DNA of 64,000 bases from Xanthostigma xanthostigma (Eukaryota > Arthropoda > Insecta > Raphidioptera > Raphidiidae): NCBI GenBank assembly GCA_963575645.1, contig OY754472.1, positions 25,669,401 through 25,733,400 of the forward strand. Direction: 5' to 3'. How positions within the stretch are numbered: the first letter of the stretch is position 1; each line of letters begins with the position of its first letter. Below the pieces are notes generated by a model that worked only from the letters and a program-made list of their open reading frames with translations, did not search any database and was not told where the DNA came from. Of this stretch, positions 53,079 through 64,000 are shown piece by piece. A program made the translations under genes and the position numbers.

Positions 53079-54068
53079 ATGCAAACTGCATATTTACTAT
53101 CATTTTCACACAGACAAGCAGTTTTTACATGCTTCACGACAATTGCGTGCAAATTAGTCCTTATAGGCAAAATTGCTTTATTTCATCAGGGTATGTCTAT
53201 TTACACTATAACATTCAGGTTTGGATCATTCTCTCATAAGAAAATGCAAACTGCATATTAACCATTATTTTAACGCATACAAACAGTTTTTACATGCTTT
53301 ATGACAATTAGAGGCAAATGAGTCCTTATAGGCAAAATTGCTTTATTTCATGAAGGTAAGTCTATTTTTACTATAACATTCAGGTTTGGATCATTCTCTC
53401 ATAAGAAAATACAAACTGCATATTAACCATTATTTAAACGCAGACAAGCAGTATTTACATGCTTTACGACAATTAGGTGCAAATGAGTCTTTATACGCAA
53501 AATTGCTTTATTTCATAAGTGTAAGTCTATTTACACTATAACATTCAGGTTTGGATCATTCTCTCATAAGAAAATGCAAACTGCATATTTACTATCATTT
53601 TCACACAGACAAGCAGTTTTTACATGCTTCACGACAATTGCGTGCAAATTAGTCCTTATAGGCAAAATTGCTTTATTTCATCAGGGTATGTCTATTTACA
53701 CTATAACATTCAGGTTTGGATCATTCTCTCATAAGAAAATGCAAACTGCATATTAACCATTATTTTAACGCATACAAACAGTTTTTACATGCTTTATGAC
53801 AATTAGAGGCAAATGAGTCCTTATAGGCAAAATTGCTTTATTTCATGAAGGTAAGTCTATTTTTACTATAACATTCAGGTTTGGATCATTCTCTCATAAG
53901 AAAATACAAACTGCATATTAACCATTATTTAAACGCAGACAAGCAGTTTTTACATGCTTTACGACAATTAGGTGCAAATGAGTCTTTATAGGCAAAATTG
54001 CTTTATTTCATGAGTTGAAGTCTATTTACACTATAACATTCAGGTTTAGATCATTCTCTCATAAGAAA
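53079..54068 (+). repeat. 3-monomer (495-bp) recurrence after Y4
   Basis: The monomer with ttcacacagac at 53103 is repeated at 53598, together with the following catcagggtatg and ctatttttac monomers. The second pass then jumps to the gagttgaag monomer near 54011. The junction monomer (53511-53530) is a hybrid, tcataagt + gtaagtc. Confidence 0.82.
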
Positions 54069-57000
54069 ATGCAAACTGCATATTAACTATTATTTTAACG
54101 CATACAAGCAGTTTTTACAAGCTTTATGACAATTAGGTGCAAATGAGTCCTTATAGGCAAAATTGCTTTATTTCATCAGGGTATGTCTATTTACACTATA
54201 ACATTCAGGTTTGGATCATTCTCTCATAAGAAAATGCAAACTGCATATTAACCATTATTTTAACGCATACAAGCAGTTTTTACATGCTTTATGACAATTA
54301 GAGGCAAATGAGTCCTTATAGGCAAAATTGCTTTATTTCATGAAGGTAAGTCTTTTTACACTATACCATTCAGGTTTGGATCATTCTCTCATAAGAAAAT
54401 GCAAACTGCATATTAACCATTATTTTAACGCAGACAAGCAGTTTTTACATGCTTCACGACAATTGCGTGCAAATGAGTCCTTATAGGCAAAATTGCTTTA
54501 TTTCATGAAGGTAAGTCTATTTACACTATAACATTCAGGTTTGGATCATTCTCTCATAAGAAAATGCAAACTTCATATTAACCATTATTTTAACGCTGAC
54601 AAGCAGTTTTTACATGCTTTATGACAATTAGGGGCAAATGAGTCCTTATAGGCAAAATTGCTTTATTTCATGAAGGTAATTCTATTTACACTATAACATT
54701 CAGGTTTGGATCATTCTCTCATAAGAAAATGCAAACTGCATATTAACCATTATTTTAACGCAGACAAGCAGATTTTACATGCTTCACGACATTTGCGTGC
54801 AAATAAGTCCTTATAGGCAAAATTGCTTTTTTTTACAAAGGTAAGTCTATTTACACTATAACAATCAGGTTTGGATCATTCTCTCATAAGAAAATACAAA
54901 CTGCATATTAACCATTATTTAAACGCAGACAAGCAGTTTTTACATGCTTTACGACAATTAGGTGCAAATGAGTTTTTATAGGCAAAATTGCTTTATTTCA
55001 TGAAGGTAAGTATATTTACACTATAACATTCAGGTTTGGATCATTCTCTCATAAGAAAATGCAAACTGCATATTTACTATCATTTTCACACAGACAAGCA
55101 GTTTTTACATGCTTCACGACAATTGCGTGCAAATTAGTCCTTATAGGCAAAATTGCTTTATTTCATCAGAGTATGTCTATTTACACTATAACATTCAGGT
55201 TTGGATCATTCTCTCATAAGAAAATGCAAACTGCATATTAACCATTATTTTAACGCATACAAACAGTTTTTACATGCTTTATGACAATTAGGGGCAAATG
55301 AGTCCTTATAGGCAAAATTGCTTTATTTCATGAAGGTAAGTCTATTTTTACTATAACAGTCAGGTTTGGATCATTCTCTCATAAGAAGATACAAACTGCA
55401 TATTAACCATTATTTAAACGCAGACAAGCAGTTTTTACATGCTTTACGACAATTAGGTGCAAATGAGTCTTTATAGGCAAAATTGCTTTATTTCATGAGT
55501 GTAAGTCTATTTACACTATAACATTCAGGTTTGGATCATTCTCCCATAAGAAAATGCAAACTGAATATTAACTATTATTTTAACGCATACAAGCAGTTTT
55601 TACAAGCTTTATGACAATTAGGTGCAAATGAGTCCTTATAGGCAAAATTGCTTTATTTCATGAAGGTAAGTCTATTTACACTATAACATTCAGGTTTAGA
55701 TCATTCTCTCATAAGAAAATGCAAACTGCATATTAACCATTATTTTAACGCATACAAGCAGTTTTTACATGCTTTATGACAATTAGGGACAAATGAGTCC
55801 TTATAGGCAAAATTGCTTTATTTCAAGAAGGTAAGTCTATTTACACTATAACATTCAGGTTTGGATCATTCTCTCATAAGAAAATGCAAACTGCATATTA
55901 ACCATTATTTAAACGCAGACAAGCAGTTTTTACATGCTTCACGACAATTGCGTGCAAATGAGTCCTTTAAGGCTAAATTGCTTTATTTTACAAAGGTAAG
56001 TCTATTTTCACTATACCATTCAGGTTTGGATCATTCTCTCATAAGAAAATGCAAACTGCATATTAACTATTATTTTAACGCATACAAGCAGTTTTTACAA
56101 GCTTTATGACAATTAGGTGCAAATGAGTCCTTATAGGCAAAATTGCTTTATTTCATCAGGGTATGTCTATTTACACTATAACATTCAGGTTTGGATCATT
56201 CTCTCATAAGAAAATGCAAACTGCATATTAACCATTATTTTAACGCATACAAGCAGTTTTTACATGCTTTATGACAATTAGGGGCAAATGAGTCCTTATA
56301 TGCAAAATTGCTTTATTTCATGAAGGTAAGTCTATTTACACTATAACATTCAGGTTTGGATCATTCTCTCATAAGAAAATGCAAACTGCATATTAACCAT
56401 TATTTTAACGCATACAAGCAGTTTTTACATGCTTTATGACAATTAGGGGCAAATGAGCCCTTATAGGCAAAATTGCTTTATTTCATGAAGGTAAGTCTAT
56501 TTACACTATAACATTCAGGTTTGGATCATTCTCTCATAAGAAAATGCAAACTTCATATTAACCATTATTTTAACGCTGACAAGCAGTTTTTACATGCTTT
56601 ATGACAATTAGGGGCAAATGAGTCCTTATAGGCAAAATTGCTTTATTTCATGAAGGTAAGTCTATTTACACTATAACATTCAGGTTTGGATCATTCTCTC
56701 ATAAGAAAATGCAAACTGCATATTAACCATTATTTTAACGCAGACAAGCAGATTTTACATGCTTCACGACAATTGCGTGCAAATGAGTCCTTATAGGCAA
56801 AATTGCTTTATTTCATGAGTGTAAGTCTATTTACACTATAACATTCAGGGTTGGATCATTCTCTCATAAGAAAATGCAAACTGCATATTTACTATCATTT
56901 TCACACAGACAAGCAGTTTTTACATGCTTCACGACAATTGCGTGCAAATTAGTCCTTATAGGCAAAATTGCTTTATTTTACAAAGGTAAGTTTGTTTACA

Positions 57001-58330
57001 CTATAACATTCAGGTTTGGATCATTCTCTCATAAGAAAATACAAACTGCATATTAACCATTATTTAAACGCAGACAAGCAGTTTTTACATGCTTTACGAC
57101 AATTAGGTGCAAATGAGTCTTTATAGGCAAAATTGCTTTATTTCATGAGTGTAAGTCTATTTACACTATAACATTCAGGTTTGGATCATTAACTCATAAG
57201 AAAATGCAAACTGCATATTAACCATTATTTTAACGCATACAAGCAGTTTTTACAAGCTTTATGACAATTAGGTGCAAATGAGTCCTTATAGGCAAAATTG
57301 CTTTATTTCATGAAGGTAAGTCTATTTTTACTATACATTCAGCTTTGGATCATTCTCTCATAAGAAAATGCAAACTGCATATTAACCATTATTTTAACGC
57401 ATACAAGCAGTTTTTACATGCTTTATGACAATTAGAAGCAAATGAGTCCTTATAGGCAAAATTGCTTTATTTCATTAAGGTAAGTCTATTTACACTATAA
57501 CATTCAGGTTTAGATCATTCTCTCATAAGAAAATGCAAACTGCATATTAACCATTATTTTAACGCATACAAGCAGTTTTTACATGCTTTATGACAATTAG
57601 GGACAAATGAGTCCTTATAGGCAAAATTGCTTTATTTCATGAAGGTAAGTCTATTTACACTATAACATTCAGGTTTGGATCATTCTCTCATAAGAAAATG
57701 CAAACTGCATATGAACCACTATCTAAACGCAGACAAGCAGTTTTTACATGCTTCACGACAATTGCGTGCAAATGAGTCCTTATAGGCAAAATTGCTTTAT
57801 TTTACAAAGGTAAGTCTATTTTCACTATACCATTCAGGTTTGGATCATTCTCTCATAAGAAAATGCAAACTGAATATTAACTATTATTTTAACGCATACA
57901 AGCAGTTTTTACAAGCTTTATGACAATTAGGTGCAAATGAGTCCTTATAGGCAAAATTGCTTTATTTCATCAGGGTATGTCTATTTACACTATAACATTC
58001 AGGTTTGGATCATTCTCTCATAAGAAAATGCAAACTGCATTATAACCATTATTTTAACGCATACAAGCAGTTTTTACATGCTTTATGACAATTAGGGGCA
58101 AATAAGTCCTTATAGGCAAAATTGCTTTATTTCATGAAGGTAAGTCTATTTACACTATAACATTCAGGTTTGGATCATTCTCTCATAAGAAAATGCAAAC
58201 TTCATATTAACCATTATTTTAACGCTGACAAGCAGTTTTTACATGCTTTATGACAATTAGGGGCAAATGAGTCCTTATAGGCAAAATTGCTTTATTTCAT
58301 CAGGGTATGTCTATTTACACTATAACATTC
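54069..58330 (+). repeat. Diverged, condensed relative of the 10.2-kb unit
   Basis: Variant order resembles 22041-23600 first (gctttatgacaattaggtgc, the cacacagac monomer near 55086, cccataag near 55543), then 15577-18350 (tttagatcattc near 55694, tcctttaagg near 55964, cactatacca at 56009 and 57823, cattaactc near 57187, gcattataacc near 58037). Many private substitutions occur: aacaatcagg near 54861, agaagatac near 55385, gtaagtttgtttac near 56987, cactatctaaac near 57717. The 11-monomer spacing (1814 bp) is kept, but much intervening sequence is missing. Confidence 0.78.
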
Positions 58331-60248
58331 AGGTTTGGATAATTCTCTCATAAGAAAATGCAAACTGCATATTAACTATTATTTTAACGCATACAAGCTG
58401 TTTTTACATGCTTTATGACAATTAGGTGCAAATGAGTCCTTATAGGCAAAATTGCTTTATTTCATGAGGGTAAGTCTGTTTTCACTATTACATTCAGGTT
58501 TGGATCATTCCCTCATAAGAAAATGCAAACTGCTTATTTACTATCATTTTCACGCAGACAAGCAGTTTTTACATGTTTTACGACAATAAGGTGCAAATAA
58601 GTCTTAATAGGCAAAATTGCTTTATTTCATGAGAGTAAGTCTATTTACACTATAACATTAAGGTTTGGATCAATCTCTCATAAGAAAATGCAAACTGCAT
58701 ATTAACCATTATTTAAACGCAGACAAGCAGTTTTTACATGCTTTACGACAATTAGGTGCAAATGAGTCTTTATAGGCAAAATTGCTTTATTTCATGAGGG
58801 TAAGTCTATTTACACTATTACATTCAGGTTTGGATCATTCTCTCATAAGAAAATGCAAACTGCATATTTACTATCATTTTCACGCAGACAAGCAGTTTTT
58901 ACATGCTTTACGACAATTAGGTGCAAATGAGTCCTTACAGGCAAAATTGCTTTATTTTTCAAAGGTAAGTCTATTTTCACTATAACATTCAGGTTTGGTT
59001 CATTCTCTCATAAGAAAATGCAAACTGCATATTAACTATTATTTAACGCATACAAGCAGTTTTTACAAGCTTTATGACAATTAGGTGCAAATGAGTCCTT
59101 ATAGCCAAAATTGCTTTATTTCATGAGGGTAAGTCTATTTACACTATAACATTCAGGTTTGGATCATTTTCTCATAAGAAAATGCAAACTGCATATTTAC
59201 TATCATTTTCACGCAGACAAGCAGTTTTTACATGCTTCACGACAATTGCGTGCAAATGAGTCCTTATAGGCCAAATTGCTTTATTTTACAAAGGTTAGTC
59301 TATTTACACTATAACATTCAGGTTTGGATTATTCTCTCATAAGAAAATGCAAACTGCATATTAACCATTATTTTAACGCAGACAAGCAGTTTTTACATGC
59401 TTTACGACAATTGCGCGCAAATGTGTCCTTATAGGCAAAATTGCTTTATTTTACAAAGGTATGTCTATTTACACTATAACATTCAGGTTTGGATCAATCT
59501 CTCATAAGAGAATGCAAGCTGCATATTAACTATTATTTTAACGCTTACAAGCTGTTTTTACATGCTTTATGACAATTAGGTGCAAATGAGCCCTTATAGG
59601 CAAAATTGCTTTATTTCATGAGGGTAAGTCTATTTTCAATATTACATTCAGGTTTGGATCATTCTCTCATAAGAAAATGCAAACTGCATATTAACCATTA
59701 TTTTAACGCATACAAGCAGTTTTCACATGCTTTATGACAATTAGGGGCAAATGAGTCCTTATAGGCAAAATTGCTTTATTTCATGAAGGTAAGTCTATCT
59801 ACTCTATAACATTTAGGTTTGGATCATTCTCTCATAAGAAAATGCAAACTTCATATTAACCATTATTTTAACGCTGACAAGCAGTTTTTACATGCTTTAT
59901 GACAATTAGGGGCAAATGAGTCCTTATAGGCAAAATTGCTTTATTTCATGAAGGTAAGTCTATTTACACTATAACATTCAGGTTTGGATCATTCTCTCAT
60001 AAGAAAATGCAAACTGCATATTTACTATCATTTCACGCAGACAAGCAGTTTTTACATGTTTTACGACAATAAGGTGCAAATAAGTCTTAATAGGCAAAAT
60101 TGCTTTATTTCATGAGGGTAAGTCTATTTACACTATAACATTCAGGTTTGGATCATTCTCTCATAAGAAAATGCAAACTGCATATTAACCATTATTTTAA
60201 CGCAGACAAGCAGTTTTTACATGCTTCACGACAAATGCGTGCAAATGA

Positions 60249-60900
60249 GTCCTTATAGGCAAAATTGCTTAATTTTACAAAGGTAAGTCTATTTACACTA
60301 TAACATTCAGGTTTGGATCATTCTCTCATAAGAAAATGCAAACTTCATATTAACCATTATTTTAACGCATACAAGCAGTTTTTACATGCTTTATGACAAT
60401 TAGGGGCAAATGAGTCCCTATAGGCAAAATTGCTTTATTTCATGAAGGTAAGTCTATTTACACTATAACATTCAGGTTTGGATCATTCTCTCATAAGAAA
60501 GTGCAAACTGCATATTAACCATTATTTTATCGCAGACAAGCAGTTTTTACATGCTTCACGACAATTGCGTGCAAATGAGTCCTTATAGGCAAAATTGCTT
60601 TTTTTTACAAAGGTAAGTCTATTTACACTATAACATTCAGGTTTGGATCATTCTCTCATAAGAAAATGCAAACTGCATATTAACCATTATTTAAACGCAG
60701 ACAAGCAGTTTTTACATGCTTTACGACAATTAGGTGCAAATGAGTCTTTATAGGCAAAATTGCTTTATTTCATGACTGTAAGTCTATTTACACTATAATA
60801 TTCAGGTTTGGATCATTCTCTCATAAGAAAATGCAAACTGCATATTGACTATCATTTTCACGCTGACAAGCAGTTTTTACATGCTTCACGACAATTGCGT
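60249..60900 (+). repeat. Recurrence of the left-edge module
   Basis: cttaatttta at 60268 and attttatcgcag near 60525 match 181 and 438 at the same offset of 60087. They are followed by the eight-T monomer and a monomer ending tacgacaattaggtgc, as at the left edge. Confidence 0.72.
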
Positions 60901-63223
60901 GCAAATAAGTCCTTATAGGCAAAATTGCTTTATTTCATGAAGGTAAGTCTATTTACACTATAACATTCAAGTTTGGATCATTCTCTCATAAGAAAATGCA
61001 AACTGCATATTAACCATTATTGTAACGCATACAAGCAGTTTTTACATGCTTTATGATAATTAGAGGCAAATGAGTCCTTATAGGCAAAAATGCTTTATTT
61101 TATGAAGGTAAGTCTATTTTTACTATAACATTCAGGTTTGGATCATTCCCTCATAAGAAAATGCAAACTGCATATTAACCATTATTTTAACGCATACAAA
61201 GCAGTTTTTACATGCTTTATGACAATTAGGGGTAAATGAGTCTTTATAGGCAAAATTGCTTTATTTCATGAAGGTAAGTCTATTTTCACTATAACATTCA
61301 GGTTTGGATCATTCTCTCATTAGAAAATGCAAACTTCATATTAACCATTATTTAAACGCTGACAAACAGTTTTTACATGCTTTATGACAATTAGGGGAAA
61401 TGAGTCTTTATAGGCAAAATTGCTTTATTTCATGAAGGTAAGTCTATTTACACTATAACATTCAGGTTTGGATCATTCTCTCATAAGAAAATGCAAACTG
61501 CATATTAACCATCATTTAAACGCAGACAAGCAGTTTTTACATGCTTTACGACAATTAGGTGCAAATAAGTCTTTATAGGCAAAATTGCTTTATTTCATGA
61601 GTGTAAGTCTATATTCACTATTACATTCAGGTTTGGATCATTCTCTCATAAGAAAATGCAAACTGCATATTATTTACTATCATTTTCACGCAGACAAGCA
61701 GTTTTTACATGCTTCACGACAAGTGCGTGCAAATAAGTCCTTATAGGCAAAATTGCTTTATTTTACAAAGGTAAGTCTATTTACACTATAACATTCAGGT
61801 TTGGATCAATCTCTCATAAGAAAATGCAAGCTGCATATTAACTATTATTTTAACGCATACAAGCTGCTTTTACATGCTTTATGACAATTAGGTGCAAATG
61901 AGTCCTTATAGGCAAAATTGCTTTATTTCATGAGGGTAAGTCTATATTCACTATTACATTCAGGTTTGGATCATTCTCTCATAAGAAAATGCAAACTGCA
62001 TATTTACTATCATTTCACGCAGACAAGCAGTTTTTACATGTTTTACGACAATAAGGTGCAAATAAGTCTTAATAGGCAAAATTGCTTTATTTCATGAGGG
62101 TAAGTCTATTTACACTATAACATTCAGGTTTGGATCAATCTCTCATAAGAAAATGCAAACTGCATATTAACCATTATTTAAACGCAGACAAGCAGTTTTT
62201 ACATGCTTTACGACAATTAAGTGCAAATGAGTCTTTATAGGCAAAATTGCTTTATTTCATGAGGGTAAGTCTATTTACACTATAACATTCGGGTTTGGAT
62301 CATTCTCTCATAAGAAAATGCAAACTGCATATTTACTATCATTTTCACGCAGACAAGCAGTTTTTACATGCTTCACGACAATTGCGTGCAAATGAGTCCT
62401 TATAGGCAAAATTGCTTTATTTTACAAAGGTAAGTCTATTTACACTATAACATTCAGGTTTGGATCATTCTCTCATAAGAAAATGCAAACTGCATATTAA
62501 CCATTATTTTAACGCAGACAAGCAGTTTTTACATGCTTCACGACAATTGCGTGCAAATGAGTCCTTATAGGCAAAATTGCTTTATTTTACAAAGGTAAGT
62601 CCATTTACACTATAACATTCAGGTTTGGATCATTTTCTCAAAAGATAATTCAAATTAATCATTTCCTATTATTTTCACGCAGACAAGCAGTTTTTACATG
62701 CTTTATGACAATTAGAGGCAAATGAGTCCTTATAGGCAAAATTGCTTTATTTCATGAAGGTAAATCTATTTTTACTATAACATTCAGGTTTGGGTCATTC
62801 TCTCATAAGAAAATGCAAGCTGCATATTAACTATTATTTTAACGCATACAAGCTGTTTTTACATGCTTTATGACAATTAGGTGCAAATGAGTGCTTATAG
62901 GCAAAATTGTTTTATTTCACAAAGGTAAGTCTACTTTCACTATATAATTCAGGTTTGGATCATTCTCTCATAAGAAAATGCAAACTGCATATTAACCATT
63001 ATTTTAACGCAGACAAGCAGTTTTTACATGCTTTATGACAATTAGGTGCAAATGAGTCTTTATAGGCAAAATTGCTTTATTTCATGAGGGTAAGTCTATT
63101 TATACTATAACATTCAGGTTTGGATCATTCTCTCATATGAAAATGCAAACTGCATATTAACCATTATTTTAACGCAGACAAGCAGTTTTTACATGCTTCA
63201 CGACAATTGCGTACAAATGAGTC

Positions 63224-64000
63224 CTTATAGGCAAAATTGCTTAATTTAACAAAGGTAAGTCTATTTACACTATAACATTCAGGTTTGGATCATTCTCTCA
63301 TAATAAAATGCAAACTGCATATTAACCATTATTTTAACGCATACAAGCAGTTTTTACATGCTTTATGACAATTAGGGGCAAATGAGTCCTTATAGGCAAA
63401 ATTGCTTTATTTCATGAAGGTAAGTCTATTTACACTATAACATGCAGGTTTGGATCATTCTCTCATAAGAAAATGCAAACTGCATATTAACCATTATTTT
63501 ATCGCAGACAAGCAGTTTTTACATGCTTCACGACAATTGCGTGCAAATAAGTCCTTATAGGCAAAATTGCTTTATTTCATGAAGGTAAGTCTATTTACAC
63601 TATAACATTCAAGTTTGGATAATTCTCTCATAAGAAAATGCAAACTGCATATTAACCATTATTTTATCGCAGACAAGCAGTTTTTACATGCTTCACGACA
63701 ATTGCGTGCAAATGAGTCTTTATAGGCAAAATTGCTTTATTTCATGAGTGTAAGTCTATTTACACTATAACATTCAGGTTTAGATCATTCTCTCATAAGA
63801 AAATGCAAACTGCATATTAACCATTATTTAAACGCAGACAAGCAGTTTTTACATGCTTTACGACAATTAGGTGCAAATGAGTCTTTATAGGCAAAATTGC
63901 TTTTTTTCATGAGGGTAAGTTTATTTACACTATAACATTCAGGTTTGGACATTCTCTCATAAGAAAATGCAAACTGCATATTTACTATTATTCTCACGCA
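63224..64000 (+). repeat. Second recurrence of the left-edge module, cut by window end
   Basis: cttaattt at 63240 and tatcgcagac at 63500 match 181 and 441 at offset 63059. The 2-bp deletion ttggacattc near 63947 matches the one near 890 at offset 63057. A private change creates AATAAA at 63302-63307. Confidence 0.72.

Larger units (their letters stand above)
49555..53520 (+). repeat. HOR Y, copy 4, incomplete, with 6-monomer duplication
   Basis: Follows Y3 at offset 6437 until about 51340, then at 7426 (45653 to 53079) because of a 989-bp internal tandem duplication. Near 53514 the tcataagt of Y passes into gtaagtc of an earlier monomer (Y normally reads tcataagtttaag). The remaining third of Y is missing here. 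The sequence beyond belongs to a 3-monomer repeat and then to an older, diverged segment. Confidence 0.86.
1..64000 (+). repeat. 165-bp complex satellite array filling the whole window
   Basis: The opening motif ttataggcaaaattgc recurs at 1, 166 and 331 and then about every 165 bp to the end, giving roughly 388 head-to-tail copies in one orientation. I saw no inverted monomer and no stretch of unrelated sequence. Copies differ by scattered substitutions and rare 1-9 bp indels, and sets of variants recur in the same order, which defines higher-order repeats of 3 to about 62 monomers. Period near nucleosome length, AT-richness and HOR organisation are typical of centromeric or pericentromeric satellites of animals and plants; that location is an inference. 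No gene, promoter or RNA gene is supported anywhere in the array. Species and named satellite family were not recognised. Confidence 0.98.
58331..64000 (+). repeat. Right segment: individually diverged monomers
   Basis: Short runs of order are shared with the left part: 58340-58935 and 61800-62400 resemble 1210-1810 (tgttttacgacaataaggtgc, aagtcttaatag). Adjacent monomers differ by many private changes and indels: -1 near 59041, 60030, 61396 and 62012; +1 near 61198; +3 near 61661. One gataat-class monomer occurs near 62640. No large near-identical repeat unit was recognised. Nothing but satellite is present. Confidence 0.8.

Noticed and set aside
58782..58985. 67-codon open frame in the right segment
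   Set aside because: It is the same repeat-derived frame lengthened by local loss of a stop. Neighbouring monomers carry stops and indels, with no sign of coding constraint.
62287..62300. Possible CENP-B-box-like attcgggtttgg
   Set aside because: It is a single private A-to-G change in the common attcaggtttgg and does not fit the spaced CENP-B consensus.
63302..63307. AATAAA polyadenylation signal
   Set aside because: A one-off substitution in one monomer (others read cataagaaaatg), with no gene or transcript evidence.
1..64000. CRISPR array, because of regularly spaced repeats
   Set aside because: The repeated unit is the whole 165 bp with no unique spacers of uniform size, and no cas-like genes are present.
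1..64000. Primate alpha satellite
   Set aside because: The period is 165 bp, not 171. The monomer sequence is unrelated as far as I can tell, and I found no CENP-B-box-like motif.
1..64000. Crassostrea-type 166-bp satellite or another named family
   Set aside because: Only the length is similar. I cannot recall or compare the sequence reliably, so no family name is given. A database search with the consensus monomer would decide.

Overview
The window is one uninterrupted block of complex satellite DNA. It is a head-to-tail array of an AT-rich 165-bp monomer (about 33% GC in the first copy, roughly 388 copies in 64 kb), all in the same orientation. No protein gene, RNA gene, transposon, CRISPR array or unique spacer could be found. 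The only open reading frames are 60-82 codons long and are built from the repeat itself. A 165-bp monomer close to nucleosome length, with multi-kilobase higher-order repeats (HORs), indicates a eukaryotic chromosome and most probably centromeric or pericentromeric heterochromatin. The species cannot be named from this sequence. The sequence does not look like primate alpha satellite: the period is 165 rather than 171 bp and I see no CENP-B-box-like motif.

Layout. 1-1010: individually diverged monomers. 1011-11073: a 32-monomer unit (5279 bp) in two tandem copies; the second has lost three monomers. 9341-29660: a roughly 10.2-kb tandem duplication (about 9341-19577 and 19578-29660). Inside it are smaller tandem duplications of 11, 10 and 3 monomers, and a 9-bp slippage duplication that serves as a lineage marker. 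28924 to about 53520: the most homogeneous part, made of two HOR types. X is a 12-mer of 1981 bp and Y is a 27-mer of 4456 bp, in the order X-Y(+8 monomers)-X-Y-Y-X-Y(+6 monomers). 53520-58330: a diverged, condensed relative of the 10-kb unit. 58331-64000: individually diverged monomers again; they share a module with the first kilobase.

X and Y begin with the same module of about 930 bp (called W here, first seen at about 2830-3770). W occurs complete or in part eleven times and starts each of the seven large HOR copies. It looks like the preferred register for unequal exchange. The pattern, a homogeneous HOR core between layers of older monomers, fits growth by successive internal duplications.

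Within the monomer there are several short perfect dyads. Diagnostic positions switch between a few states, including CpG-to-TpG/CpA changes. Almost every copy carries a GTAAGT that resembles a 5' splice site, and many carry a pyrimidine tract ending in CAG that resembles a 3' splice site. These are sequence observations; any function is inference.

Unit boundaries are uncertain by tens of bases up to one monomer, because every junction lies in homologous sequence. Offsets were measured on diagnostic variants by eye, not by a full alignment.
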